Positions 1 to 8,080 of a stretch of DNA of 64,000 bases are shown one piece after another. The number at the start of each line of letters is the position of its first letter. Within the stretch, counting starts at the first letter, position 1. The DNA is from Actinophytocola sp036402745 (lineage in GTDB: Bacteria > Actinomycetota > Actinomycetes > Mycobacteriales > Pseudonocardiaceae): the NCBI RefSeq assembly GCF_036402745.1, contig NZ_DASWSJ010000161.1:4598-68597 (forward strand), in the 5' to 3' direction. The notes under the pieces are model-generated. The model was given only the letters and a program-made list of their open reading frames with translations. It was not told where the DNA came from and did no database searches. The translations under genes were made by a program, and so were the position numbers.

Positions 1-1
1 C

Positions 2-514
2 GGGATCGCGCTCGTGCCCGGCGACCGCGCGCGGATCGGCCTCATGCTGGACAAGCCGGTGTGGGACAACGTGAGCCAGGTCAGCTCCGGCGCGCTCGGC
101 CGGTACGGCCCGTTCCCGCGCCGGCGCCGGCTGGTGGCGGCCGCGCAGGAGCTGGTGTCGCGGCTGCGGATCCGCACCGACTCGGTGCACGCGAGCGCGG
201 GGCGCCTGTCCGGCGGCAACCAGCAGAAGGTCGTGTTCGCCAAGTGGCTCGCCGCCGAGCCGGACGTCGTGCTGCTCGACGACCCCACCCGCGGGGTGGA
301 CGTCGCCGCGAAGGCCGACATGCACGAGATCATCCGCGAGCTGGCCGCCGCCGGCCGGGTCGTGCTGATCAGCTCGACCGACCCGGACGAGCTGGTCGAG
401 CTGTGCGACCGGGTGGCCGTGTTCCACCGCGGCCGCCTGTGCGCGGAGCTGACCGGCGCCGAGCTGACCCAGCCACGCCTGCTCCACGCGATGGCAACAG
501 GGGAGACCTCATGA
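2..514 (+). CDS. Sugar ABC transporter ATP-binding protein, C-terminal part (5' truncated by window edge)
   Basis: The visible 170 or so codons are the second half of an RbsA/MglA-type ATPase, the double-cassette protein that powers monosaccharide import. The frame is open to the window edge. It shows a G-I-A-L-V-P-G-D-R segment like the VPEDR stretch of the second cassette, the signature LSGGNQQKVVFAKWL, a Walker B VVLLDDPTRGVDVAAK and a switch region ending in SSTDPDEL. As is usual for the second cassette, the Walker B is followed by Asp (LLDDP) rather than Glu. Its stop overlaps the next start (ATGA), so it is probably co-translated with the SDR behind it. This links the SDR/GMC/decarboxylase genes to a sugar- or polyol-like uptake system upstream of the window. 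The substrate cannot be told. Confidence 0.9.
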   Translation, partial: GIALVPGDRARIGLMLDKPVWDNVSQVSSGALGRYGPFPRRRRLVAAAQELVSRLRIRTDSVHASAGRLSGGNQQKVVFAKWLAAEPDVVLLDDPTRGVDVAAKADMHEIIRELAAAGRVVLISSTDPDELVELCDRVAVFHRGRLCAELTGAELTQPRLLHAMATGETS

Positions 515-1242
515 CCGTCGCGATCGTCACCGGCGCCGCCATGGGCCTCGGCCAGTCGTTCGCCGTCGCCCTGGCCCGCAACGGGTACCGGGTCGCCGGC
601 CTGGACGTGGCCGACCTCGGCGAGACCGCGCGCCAGGCCGCGGCGGCGGGCGGCGACCTGCTGGCGGTGCGCGCCGACGTGACCGACGCCGGGTCCGTCG
701 CGGCCGCCGTCGACGAGGTCGCGCGGGAGTTCGGCGCCCTGCACGTCGTGGTGAACAACGCCGGCATCTACCCGCCCATCCCGTTCGACCGGACCACTGT
801 GGACGACTGGCACCGGGTCATGCGGGTGAACCTCGACGGCCCGTTCCTCGTCACCCGCGCGGCCCTGCCGCACCTGCGGGCCGCCGGCTGGGGCCGGATC
901 GTCAACATCGTCTCCGCGGTCGTCTTCCTCGGCCCGCCGGAGCTGGTCGCGTACACGACGTCCAAGGCCGGGCTGGTCGGGTTCACCCGCGCGCTCGCCA
1001 CCGAGCTGGGTCCGGAGAACATCACGGTGAACGCGATCGCCCCCGGCCTCACCCACACCGACACCGCCGCCCGCAGCACGGGCGCCGGCGGGGGCTTCGA
1101 GCGCGTCCGCGCGCTGCAGAGCGTGCCGAGGGTCGAGCGGCCCGAGGACCTCACCTCGACGCTGCTCTACGTGTGCGCCAAGGGAAGCGGGTTCCTCACC
1201 GGCCAGACCATCAACGTCGACGGCGGCTCGGCCAAGCACTGA
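511..1242 (+). CDS. SDR family NAD(P)-dependent oxidoreductase
   Basis: A 243-aa classical short-chain dehydrogenase. The Rossmann motif TGAAMGLG is near residue 8, NNAG near residue 90, and the catalytic Tyr/Lys lie in YTTSK, preceded by Ser in NIVSAVVF. The C-terminal GQTINVDGG is the usual classical-SDR ending. The start is fixed by the ATGA overlap with the ABC ATPase. The family oxidises hydroxyl groups or reduces ketones on small metabolites. Lying between a sugar-type ABC ATPase and a GMC oxidoreductase/ThDP decarboxylase pair, it is probably a step in breakdown of the imported compound. The exact substrate is unknown. Confidence 0.9.
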   Translation: MTVAIVTGAAMGLGQSFAVALARNGYRVAGLDVADLGETARQAAAAGGDLLAVRADVTDAGSVAAAVDEVAREFGALHVVVNNAGIYPPIPFDRTTVDDWHRVMRVNLDGPFLVTRAALPHLRAAGWGRIVNIVSAVVFLGPPELVAYTTSKAGLVGFTRALATELGPENITVNAIAPGLTHTDTAARSTGAGGGFERVRALQSVPRVERPEDLTSTLLYVCAKGSGFLTGQTINVDGGSAKH

Positions 1243-1261
1243 ACACTCGGGGGGAAAACGC

Positions 1262-3094
1262 ATGGATGTGCTGGGCGACGAGGAGACCGCGGTGCTCGCG
1301 AGGTTCTGTGAGCTGGCCGTCCCCGGCTCGACGGGGATCGGCCCGGTCTCCTACGTCGAGCGGGTGCTCGCGGGCATGCCGCCGGCCGAGGAGGACGCGG
1401 TGCACGCGGCGATCGGCCTGGTCGCGACGTGCCTGGACGCCGGCGCCGACTCGCTCGCCCGGATCGCGCACACCGAGGCGTTCGCCCTGCTGCGCGGCCT
1501 CGCCGTCGAGGCGTTCTACGGCGACTACGCCGAACCCGGACAACCGGGGCCGACAGGCCACGAGGTGATCGGCTTCGCTCCCCCGCAAGCCGCCCGGCTG
1601 CGCAAGAACTGGTCCTTTTTGGACTGTGCGCCCCCTGCGCCGGTGTCCTCCGCCCGGGAGAGTGCCGAGGTGGTCGTGGTCGGCTCGGGGGCCGGCGGTG
1701 GGCTGATCGCCGCGGAGCTCGGCCGGCGCGGGCACGACGTGCTGCTCGTCGAGGCCGGCGGGCTGCACCCGGCCGAGGACCGCACCCGGTTCGAGCTGGC
1801 CGCGCGCCACCAGCTGTGGTGGCCCGCCCGGTGCACGGTGCCGCGCACGGACGACGACGAGCCGGTCGCGCTGCTCGCCGGCCGGTGCGTCGGCGGCACG
1901 ACGGTGATCAACACGAAGGTGGCGATGCGGGCCGCGGACTTCGACCTCGCGCGGTTCCACGCCGAGACCGGGCTGCGCGGGCCCGGCGGGGCGCCGTTCG
2001 CGCCGGCGGACCTGGACCCCTGGTACGCACGCGTCGAGCAACGGCTGGGGGTGCGGGAGCGCGCGGACTGGACGCCGAGCGTGCACACGGTCGCGGCGGG
2101 GTTCACCGAGCTGGGCACGTGCCTGGAGCCGGTGCGCTCCTACACCGACCACACGTGCGGCCGCTGCGGCTCGTGCACCACCGGGTGCCCGACCAACGCC
2201 GGCCGCGACACGTGGAACACCTACCTCGCGCCGGCGCTCGGGCGCGGGGAGATCCGGCTGCTGACGAACCGGACGGTCACCCAGGTGCTGCTGTCGACGT
2301 CGGCGACGCCGCGGGTGACCGGGGTGCGCTACCGCAACCCCGACGGCTCGAGCGGCGAGGTGGCCGCGCCCGTGGTGGTGCTGGCCGCGGGAAGCCTGAA
2401 CACGCCGCAGATCCTGCTGTCCACTGTGGACTACGTCGAGCTGGACACGCCGAGCACGCGGCTGGCCGGCGCGACGCTGGGCCTGCACCCGGCGCGGCTG
2501 GTGTACGGGTTGTTCGACCAGCCGCAGGACTGCCACCAGGTGTACCCGATCACCGCGCACTGCCTGACCCACCAGCGGTCGTTCGTCGTCGAGGGGACCA
2601 CGATCCAGGAGCCGGTGAGCTTCGCGGCCGGGATGATCGACCCGCTCGGCCGCCCGCTGTGGGGCGTGGACCTGGCCACGGTCATGCGCGACTACCGGTA
2701 CTGGGCCGGGCTTCTCGTGATGGCCAACGACGAGAACACCGGCACGGTCGAGCTGGACCCGGGCGGCCACCCGGTGATCACGAAGGGGTTCTCCCCGGCG
2801 GAGCGGCGGCGGCTGGGCGACGCGCTGGCGTTCACGGTCGAGGTGCTGCGCGCGGCCGGCGCGACGCGGGTGGTGTGGAGCGGGCTGTCCACGTCGCACG
2901 TGCAGGGCACGGTCCGGATGGGCGACGACCCGGCGCGGTCGGTGGTCGACGCGGCCGGCCGCGCGCACGGCGTCGACGGGTTGTACGTGGGTGACGGGTC
3001 GGTGCTGCCGGCGTCCCTGTCGGTCAACCCGTCCCTCACGATCATGGCGCTGGCCGCGATGATCGCCGACGGATTGGCCGGTGACCTCGCATGA
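1262..3094 (+). CDS. GMC-family FAD-dependent oxidoreductase with N-terminal extension
   Basis: A 610-aa protein. Roughly the first 130 residues are an alpha-helical extension resembling the short subunit-3-like domains found with some sugar/alcohol dehydrogenases. The FAD-binding motif VVGSGAGGGLIAAELGRRG follows. A Cys cluster CGRCGSCTTGCPTNAG sits about a third of the way in; this CxxCxxxxGCPxxA type is common in long-chain-alcohol-oxidase-like GMC enzymes. The C-terminal GMC-C domain has STSHVQGTVRMG and VGDGSVLPASLSVNPSLTIMA, with the conserved His and Asn of the GMC active site. It starts 19 nt after the SDR with a GGGGGGA-type ribosome site, and its stop overlaps the next start by 4 nt. 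It would oxidise an alcohol to an aldehyde or ketone. The electron acceptor is unknown. Confidence 0.88.
   Translation: MDVLGDEETAVLARFCELAVPGSTGIGPVSYVERVLAGMPPAEEDAVHAAIGLVATCLDAGADSLARIAHTEAFALLRGLAVEAFYGDYAEPGQPGPTGHEVIGFAPPQAARLRKNWSFLDCAPPAPVSSARESAEVVVVGSGAGGGLIAAELGRRGHDVLLVEAGGLHPAEDRTRFELAARHQLWWPARCTVPRTDDDEPVALLAGRCVGGTTVINTKVAMRAADFDLARFHAETGLRGPGGAPFAPADLDPWYARVEQRLGVRERADWTPSVHTVAAGFTELGTCLEPVRSYTDHTCGRCGSCTTGCPTNAGRDTWNTYLAPALGRGEIRLLTNRTVTQVLLSTSATPRVTGVRYRNPDGSSGEVAAPVVVLAAGSLNTPQILLSTVDYVELDTPSTRLAGATLGLHPARLVYGLFDQPQDCHQVYPITAHCLTHQRSFVVEGTTIQEPVSFAAGMIDPLGRPLWGVDLATVMRDYRYWAGLLVMANDENTGTVELDPGGHPVITKGFSPAERRRLGDALAFTVEVLRAAGATRVVWSGLSTSHVQGTVRMGDDPARSVVDAAGRAHGVDGLYVGDGSVLPASLSVNPSLTIMALAAMIADGLAGDLA
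2419..2431. repeat. Copy of the GTCCACWGTGGAC palindrome (inside the GMC gene)
   Basis: An exact GTCCACTGTGGAC in coding sequence, using the rare codon ACT. The same 13-mer occurs at 45809-45821 and, with A in the centre, at 54119-54131. Shorter versions lie at 792-804 and 57099-57110. Confidence 0.7.
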
Positions 3095-4686
3095 CTCCCG
3101 TCGAGGCGATGCTGGAGATCCTGCGCGGCGAGGGTGTCGACCGGATCTTCGGCAACCCCGGGACCACCGAGCTGGCGCTGCTCGACGCGCTCGCCGGCGC
3201 GCCGGACCTCCCCTATGTGCTGGCCGCGCAGGAGCTGTCGGCGGTCGCCATGGCCGACGGGTACGCGCGCGCCACCCGGCGCACGGCGTTCGTGAACCTG
3301 CACGTGGCGGCGGGGCTGGCGAACGGGCTGATCGGGATGCTCAACGCCAAGCGGTCGCGGGTCCCGCTGGTGGTCACCGCGGGCCAGCAGGACCGGCGGC
3401 ACCTGCTCGAGGACCCCATGCTCGCCGGTGACCTGGTCGGGCTGGCGGCGGCCGCGAGCAAGCTGGCCGTCGAGGTCCAGCACGGCCGGGACCTGCCGAT
3501 CGTCCTGCGGCGGGCGTTCGCGCTGGCCGCCCGACCGCCGGCCGGCCCGGTGTTCGTGTCGATCCCCATGGACCTGCTGCGCGAGGAGACCGACGTCGAC
3601 GTGCCCGCGCGGTCGCCGCTCACCCCGCTCGGCCCGGCCACCGGTCTCGACGAGGCCGCCCGCATCCTGGCCGCCGCGGCCCACCCCGCGGTGGTGGCCG
3701 GCGACGGCGTCGGCCGCGACGGCGCGGTTGCCGAGCTGGTGACCCTGGCCGAACGCCTGGGCGCGGCGGTCTACCACCAGCCGATGCACGATCGAATGAA
3801 CTTCCCCTTCACCCACCCGCTGCACGCCGGCATGCCGGCCCCACGCAACGCAGCCGTCCGCGAGGCCCTCGGCCCGCACGACGTGGTGCTGGTCGTCGGC
3901 AGCCACGCGTTCTCGCCGCACCACTACACCCCCGAGCCCCCCATCCCACCCGGGACGACGGTGGTGCAGCTCGACGACGACCCGGCGGAGCTGGGCCGTA
4001 ACTTCCCGGTGGCGCTGGGCCTGACCGGCGGCATCCGCGCGACGCTCGCCGAGCTGGCTGGGCGCGTTCCCGCCCACCCCGCCCGTCAGGCGACCACGAG
4101 ACCCAGAGCGCGGCCGAGCGCGGGGACCGCACCGCTCGCTCCCGAAGTGGCGGCCCAGACGATCGCCGAGGCGCTCCCCCCGGACGCGGTGCTGGTCGAC
4201 GAGGCCATCACGATCGGTGTGCTGTTGCGCCCGCTCCTGCGGCTGGACCGGCCGGACTCGTTCGTCCACACCGCCGGCGGCGGCCTGGGCTGGGGCATCG
4301 GCGCGGCGGTCGGGTCGCGCCTGGGTGCGCCGGACCGTCCGGTGGTGGCCGTGCTGGGTGACGGTTGTGCGATGTTCGGGTTGCAGGGCCTGTGGAGCGC
4401 GGCGCGGTACCGGGTGCCGGTGACGTTCCTGGTGATGAACAACGGCGAGTACCGGACCTTGAAGGAGACCTTGGCGGAGTCCGGCAGCCCCGGCCCGCAT
4501 CCCGGCCTCGACCTGGCGCTACCCGGTGCGCCCCGCCTGGACTGGCGGCACGCCGCCCGGTTCTTCGGAGTCCCCGGGAGGCGGGTCGAGAGCAGCGAGG
4601 ACCTGCGCGAGGTGGTCGCCGGCGCGGGCGCGCTGGACGGTCCCCTGCTGGTTGATGTGCCGATCAGGAACCGGAAGGGCAGCTGA
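3091..4686 (+). CDS. Thiamine-diphosphate enzyme, benzoylformate decarboxylase-like
   Basis: A 531-aa ThDP enzyme. The cofactor-activating Glu is E48 in LAAQELSAVAMADGYA. The ThDP/Mg motif is GDGCAMFGLQ through LVMNNGEY. Aligned by eye with Pseudomonas benzoylformate decarboxylase, it keeps the two catalytic His positions: H71 in FVNLHVAAG, and a His in HAFSPHHYTP. It carries Thr where that enzyme has its active-site Ser (GNPGTTEL versus GNPGSNEL). This favours a non-oxidative 2-oxoacid decarboxylase, or a related carboligase, over an acetolactate synthase. It overlaps the GMC gene by ATGA. The natural 2-oxoacid is not identifiable. Confidence 0.82.
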   Translation: MTPVEAMLEILRGEGVDRIFGNPGTTELALLDALAGAPDLPYVLAAQELSAVAMADGYARATRRTAFVNLHVAAGLANGLIGMLNAKRSRVPLVVTAGQQDRRHLLEDPMLAGDLVGLAAAASKLAVEVQHGRDLPIVLRRAFALAARPPAGPVFVSIPMDLLREETDVDVPARSPLTPLGPATGLDEAARILAAAAHPAVVAGDGVGRDGAVAELVTLAERLGAAVYHQPMHDRMNFPFTHPLHAGMPAPRNAAVREALGPHDVVLVVGSHAFSPHHYTPEPPIPPGTTVVQLDDDPAELGRNFPVALGLTGGIRATLAELAGRVPAHPARQATTRPRARPSAGTAPLAPEVAAQTIAEALPPDAVLVDEAITIGVLLRPLLRLDRPDSFVHTAGGGLGWGIGAAVGSRLGAPDRPVVAVLGDGCAMFGLQGLWSAARYRVPVTFLVMNNGEYRTLKETLAESGSPGPHPGLDLALPGAPRLDWRHAARFFGVPGRRVESSEDLREVVAGAGALDGPLLVDVPIRNRKGS

Positions 4687-4727
4687 TGTTCCTTGCCGCG
4701 GGCCGGGCCAGCCACCAGGATCGGTCC

Positions 4728-5495
4728 ATGAACGAGGTGCCGGACCCGCCGAAGTCGGTGCTGGCCCGCGGGCTGCTGCTACTGGACGCCTTCGGCCCGG
4801 CGGACGTGGAGCTGACGCTGGCGCAGCTGTCGGCCCGGACCAGGTTGCCGAAGCCGACGGCGCACAGGCTGGTGGCGGAGCTGGTCTCGTGGGGCGGCCT
4901 GGAGAGGACCGAGTCCGGGTATCGCCTGGGGATGGCCCTGTTCGTGCTGGGCCAGAGGGTGCCTCGCCAACGCGGCCTGCGCGAGGCGGCCCTCCCGTAC
5001 CTGGAGGACCTGTACGAGGCGACCCACGAGAACATCCACCTGACTGTCTTCGATGCGACCGACACCCTGTTCCTGGAGAAGGTGACAGGCCGCCGCTCGA
5101 TGCCGATCGTGTCCCGCGTGGGCGGAAGGCTGCCGGCCCACTGCACGGCGAGCGGCAAGGTGTTCCTGGCCCTGGGCCCGCCCGCCTACCTGCGCAGCGT
5201 GATAGCCGAGGGCCTCCCGAGACTGACCGCGAAGACGATCATCATGCCGGGCATGCTCCGCCAGGACCTGGCAAGGACGCTGGACCGCGGCTACGGCATC
5301 AACCGCGAGGAGAGCGAGACGGGCGTGGTGGCGGTGGCGGCCCCGATCCACGACCACAGAAGAAGGGTGATCGCGGCGATCTCGATAGCGGGGTCGGCCC
5401 ACAGGCTTGACCTGGAGCGCCTGGCGCCTGCGGTGCGGACGGCGGCACTGGCCCTGTCGAGAGAGATGGCAAGAGAGACAGCACGACCCCGCTGA
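4728..5495 (+). CDS. IclR family transcriptional regulator
   Basis: A 255-aa regulator from the ATG at 4728. An in-frame ATG at 4686 overlaps the previous stop (TGATG) and would add 14 residues with no similarity to the family, so the inner start with AGGATCGG ahead of it is preferred. The N-terminal winged helix-turn-helix (about residues 15-70, LTLAQLSARTRLPKPTAHRL) is followed by the IclR effector domain (SRVGGRLPAHCTASGKVFLA, and RGYGINREESETGVVAVAAPI). It probably senses an acidic intermediate and controls the upstream SDR-GMC-decarboxylase operon. No operator could be singled out. Confidence 0.88.
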   Translation: MNEVPDPPKSVLARGLLLLDAFGPADVELTLAQLSARTRLPKPTAHRLVAELVSWGGLERTESGYRLGMALFVLGQRVPRQRGLREAALPYLEDLYEATHENIHLTVFDATDTLFLEKVTGRRSMPIVSRVGGRLPAHCTASGKVFLALGPPAYLRSVIAEGLPRLTAKTIIMPGMLRQDLARTLDRGYGINREESETGVVAVAAPIHDHRRRVIAAISIAGSAHRLDLERLAPAVRTAALALSREMARETARPR

Positions 5496-5626
5496 GCACA
5501 GAGGAACGTGTCCCGGACGATTGGGCGGATATTCCCAGCGTGACGGGCTATTTTCCCGAACGGAGCAGTGGCGCCGGTCACGCACTGTGAAGGCCCTCAC
5601 CAATGCCGGAACCGGCCACAGCCGCG

Positions 5627-5656
5627 CTGTATGCTGTAGACAACGAACAAAGTTGT
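5627..5656 (+). promoter_or_regulatory. Operator-like elements upstream of the GntR gene
   Basis: CTGTATGCTG at 5627-5636 is identical to part of the operator-like sequence ahead of the reductase at 16000 and close to the one ahead of the lyase at 15573. It contains a plausible -10 (TATGCT). Directly after it, ACAAC (5640-5644) and GTTGT (5652-5656) form a 7-nt-spaced inverted repeat. FCD-type GntR proteins commonly bind such palindromes and autoregulate. The link to this regulator is inference. Confidence 0.5.
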
Positions 5657-5690
5657 GTTCCGAGCCAGACCCAAACCGTTGGAGTCCACC

Positions 5691-6440
5691 ATGCAGCCGA
5701 CCGAGTTGCCGAAAGAGCTGGCGGCTCGCCGGATCGATCGGCCGGTTCCCCTGCGTGAGCACGTCTATCAGGCGATGCAGGAGCTGATCATCTCGCGGCG
5801 CCTGGCTCCCGGTCAACACCTGGTCGAGAGCGAGCTCGCGCAGATGCTCGGCGTCTCGCGGCAGCCGGTGCGCGAGGCCCTGCAGTGGCTCAACACCGAG
5901 GGGTGGGTCGACCTCCGCCCCGGTTACGGCGCCTTCGTCCACGCGCCCACGCAGGAGGAGGCCGACCAGCTGCTGGCCGTCCGCTCCCTGCTGGAGAGCG
6001 AGTCCGCCCGACTGGCCGGACTGCACGCGGACGCCGACGGCATCGCCCGGCTGCGGGACCTCAACAAGCAGGGCCTCGAGGCCCTCAACAACGACGACGT
6101 CGACACCGCGGTGGCCCTGAACGCGGCCGTACACCGCTGTGTCACGGAGCTGTCCGGCAACAAGGTGCTGCTGGACTTCGCCACCCAGGTGGACCGCAGG
6201 GTCCGCTGGTACTACACCCCGATCGCCCGGCAGCGTGGCAAGCAGTCCTGGCAGGAGCACGCCAAGCTGATCGACGCGATCGAGAAGCGAGACGCGGACA
6301 CCGCCGCCCGCATCATGCACGAGCACACCGAGCGGACGCGGAAGTCCTACCTCGAACAACGCCTGCACGACGGCGACGAGGACCAGCAGCTCCTCGCGCT
6401 GCCCGCCCGGCGCCGACGCCGGGCACCATCCCAGGGCTGA
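5691..6440 (+). CDS. GntR family regulator, FadR subfamily (FCD domain)
   Basis: A 249-aa regulator. The N-terminal winged HTH includes LREHVYQAMQELIISRRLAPG and LAQMLGVSRQPVREALQWL. The C-terminal FCD ligand domain has the helical VRSLLESESARLAG segment and metal-ligand-like His residues (NAAVHRCVTELSGN, HAKLIDAIEKRDADTAARIMHEH). The start at 5691 has GGAG six bases upstream; a GTG at 5655 in the same frame lacks this. It stands alone. Its upstream region shares a sequence with the promoters of the minus-strand lyase cluster and the reductase about 10 kb away, so it may be their local regulator. FCD proteins usually sense small organic acids. Confidence 0.88.
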   Translation: MQPTELPKELAARRIDRPVPLREHVYQAMQELIISRRLAPGQHLVESELAQMLGVSRQPVREALQWLNTEGWVDLRPGYGAFVHAPTQEEADQLLAVRSLLESESARLAGLHADADGIARLRDLNKQGLEALNNDDVDTAVALNAAVHRCVTELSGNKVLLDFATQVDRRVRWYYTPIARQRGKQSWQEHAKLIDAIEKRDADTAARIMHEHTERTRKSYLEQRLHDGDEDQQLLALPARRRRRAPSQG

Positions 6441-6492
6441 ACCACCAGCCCCACCACCGGAGCGACCACTCGTCGCTCTCTCGACCGACCCT

Positions 6493-6510
6493 CGTCGCGA
6501 TGCCGCGACG
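6493..6510 (+). terminator. Short hairpin after the GntR gene
   Basis: CGTCGCG and CGCGACG form a 7-bp GC stem around ATGC, 50 nt after the gntR stop and about 40 nt before the first mini-gene. It lacks a U tract. It could be a weak terminator or part of the mini-gene leader. Confidence 0.35.
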
Positions 6511-6553
6511 CTAGGGCTGACCGTGCTGCCCGCACCAGAGGAGGTGAATGCAC

Positions 6554-6721
6554 ATGCGCAAGCTCTTCAGCCTTCCCCGCGGCTTCAACGCCGACGGCCG
6601 TGCCCTCGGTCTCGGCCTCGCCGCCGCGATGGAGAAGCAGCGTCAGGAGGCCACTCGTGGCGTCGAGGACTACCTGCGCCACGGCGCCCCCGAGCGCCCT
6701 GTGACGACCACCTCGGCCTAG
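6554..6721 (+). CDS. Small conserved peptide A (55 aa), first of a tandem paralogous pair
   Basis: A 55-residue basic peptide beginning MRKLFSLPRGFNADGR and containing LGLGLAAAMEKQRQ and GVEDYLR. I do not recognise a family. It is real because an almost perfect ribosome site GAGGAGGTGA lies 6 nt ahead, and because a second gene 80 nt downstream encodes the same core with synonymous and conservative changes. The shared core is P-R-G-[FW]-x-A-D-G-R-x-LGLGLA, then AMEKQRQ, then RGVEDYLR. There is no signal peptide, membrane segment or cysteine. The helix-prone centre (AAAMEKQRQEATRGVEDYL) suggests a small intracellular helical protein. An ATG at 6548 is in frame but too close to the ribosome site. 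Confidence 0.75.
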   Translation: MRKLFSLPRGFNADGRALGLGLAAAMEKQRQEATRGVEDYLRHGAPERPVTTTSA

Positions 6722-6757
6722 CTCCAACCAGGCCGGGTAACCAGAAGACGGTGGAAA

Positions 6758-6780
6758 CGAGCCGCGGTCCGTGCGGCTCG
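6758..6780 (+). promoter_or_regulatory. Hairpin between the twin mini-genes
   Basis: CGAGCCGC (6758-6765) pairs with GCGGCTCG (6773-6780) around the 7-nt loop GGTCCGT. It ends 6 nt before the AGGAGGTGA of the second mini-gene. The terminator after that gene (7012-7050) has the same 7-nt loop and the same closing GCCGC/GCGGC, so the two hairpins look duplicated together with the genes. It may attenuate or protect the downstream message. Confidence 0.6.
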
Positions 6781-6800
6781 CCCCACAGGAGGTGACAGCA

Positions 6801-6983
6801 ATGCGTAACTGGCGAGCGACCTTCAAGGCCCTCACCAGCTCTCCCCGCGGCTGGAGCGCCGACGGCCGGACTCTCGGCCTCGGCCTCGCGACCGCGATGG
6901 AGAAGCAGCGACAGGATGCCGCCCGCGGCGTCGAGGACTACCTGCGCACCGCCCCGGCGGAGCGGGTCAGCACCTCCGCGTAG
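6801..6983 (+). CDS. Small conserved peptide B (60 aa), second of the pair
   Basis: A 60-residue paralogue of the preceding peptide: MRNWRATFKALTSSPRGW, then SADGRTLGLGLATAMEKQRQ, then GVEDYLR. The N-terminus is 6 residues longer and the C-terminus ends in VSTSA. AGGAGGTGA six bases before the ATG fixes the start; an in-frame GTG at 6771 lies inside the hairpin and is unlikely. Identity with peptide A is high across the 30-residue core and low at both ends, as expected for two functional copies. The function is unknown. The neighbours are a GntR regulator upstream and convergent terC downstream, neither of which suggests a role. Confidence 0.75.
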   Translation: MRNWRATFKALTSSPRGWSADGRTLGLGLATAMEKQRQDAARGVEDYLRTAPAERVSTSA

Positions 6984-7011
6984 AGCGAGCGGGTAGCCGA
7001 GCAAAGAGATT

Positions 7012-7050
7012 CGGTGGGTTGGGCCGCGGTCCGTGCGGCCCAACCCACCG
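7012..7050. terminator. Strong bidirectional terminator
   Basis: CGGTGGGTTGGGCCGC (7012-7027) pairs over all 16 positions with 7035-7050 around the loop GGTCCGT. It sits between the end of peptide B and the convergent terC stop at 7058, so it can serve both strands. Confidence 0.85.
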
Positions 7051-7057
7051 AGGTTTG

Positions 7058-8056
7058 TTACTCAGTGGCTTCCACTGGCGCGGGGCGTTCGTCGGCGACC
7101 TGGTCGAGCTCCTTGTCCCGGTCGCGCCGGACCTTGAGCAGGCTCACCACCGCGGTGAGCGCGAGCGTACCGATGATGACGCCCAATGACACGAGAATCG
7201 GGATCTGCGGGGCCCACGAGACCCCGTGGTTGTGCAGGGTCTCGATGACCAGCTTCACCCCGATGAAGGCGAGCACGATCGCGAGCCCGGTCGACAGGTA
7301 GACGAGCCGGTCCAGCAGCCCGCCGATGATGAAGTACAGCTGGCGCAGGCCCATGAGCGCGAACGCGTTCGCGGTCAGCACCAGGTAGGGCTCCTTGGTG
7401 AGCCCGAAGATCGCCGGGATCGAGTCGACCGCGAACAGCAGGTTCGTGGTGCCGATCGCGACCATCACGATCAGCATCGGGGTCACCAGGCGCTTGCCGT
7501 CGACCTTCGTGGTGATCTTCGCGCCGTCGTACTTGTCCGTCGCGGGCAGGATCTTCTTCGCGATGCGCAGCATCGCGTTCTCCTTGAACTCCTCGTCCTC
7601 GGCGCTGCTCACGAGCAGCTGCACCGCGGTGTAGAGGAGGAAGGCGCCGAAGACGTAGAACAGCCAGTCGAACTCGGCGATGGCCGCGGAGCCGATCGAG
7701 ACGACGATCACGCGCAGCACCAGCGCGATCACGATGCCGATCGACAGCACCTTCTGCTGATGCTCCCGCTGCACGGCGAAGCTGACCATGATCAGCATGG
7801 TCACGAACAGGTTGTCCACCGACAGCGAGTACTCGGTGATCCAGCCCGCGAAGAGCTCGCCACCGTACTGGTGACCCTCGAAGACGAAGATCGCGAGTCC
7901 GAACAGGACGGCGAGGCCCACGTAGCACCCGATCCAGGCCAGGCACTCCTTGAGCGATGGTTTCCGCGGGTTGCGCGAGACGAGGTAGAAGTCGACGGAG
8001 ATGATCGCGGTCAGCCCGACTCCGGTAACGAGCCACAACCAGAGGGGGACGTTCAT
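7058..8056 (-). CDS. TerC/Alx family integral membrane protein (probable Mn2+ exporter)
   Basis: A 332-aa polytopic membrane protein of about nine segments. It has the TerC hallmarks: SVDFYLVSRNPRKPSLKE, the acidic EYSLSVDNLFVTMLIM, the FAVDSIPAIFGLTKEPY motif and LRQLYFIIGGLLDRLVYL. TerC/Alx proteins export manganese or load it onto exoenzymes. The start is supported by AAAGGAA upstream. The charged C-terminal tail is cytoplasmic and dispensable-looking. A very long hairpin lies in its leader. It is read in the same direction as the Nramp-like gene and the 190-aa membrane protein upstream, but that hairpin separates it from them. Confidence 0.92.
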   Translation of the reverse strand: MNVPLWLWLVTGVGLTAIISVDFYLVSRNPRKPSLKECLAWIGCYVGLAVLFGLAIFVFEGHQYGGELFAGWITEYSLSVDNLFVTMLIMVSFAVQREHQQKVLSIGIVIALVLRVIVVSIGSAAIAEFDWLFYVFGAFLLYTAVQLLVSSAEDEEFKENAMLRIAKKILPATDKYDGAKITTKVDGKRLVTPMLIVMVAIGTTNLLFAVDSIPAIFGLTKEPYLVLTANAFALMGLRQLYFIIGGLLDRLVYLSTGLAIVLAFIGVKLVIETLHNHGVSWAPQIPILVSLGVIIGTLALTAVVSLLKVRRDRDKELDQVADERPAPVEATE

Positions 8057-8080
8057 CGGCTTCCTTTCCGCCCGCGCGGG

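Noticed and set aside
6554..6983. Twin mini-genes as ribosomal-peptide (RiPP) precursors
   Set aside because: No modification enzyme, protease or transporter lies beside them, there are no Cys/Ser/Thr-rich core regions, and conservation is central rather than in a leader.
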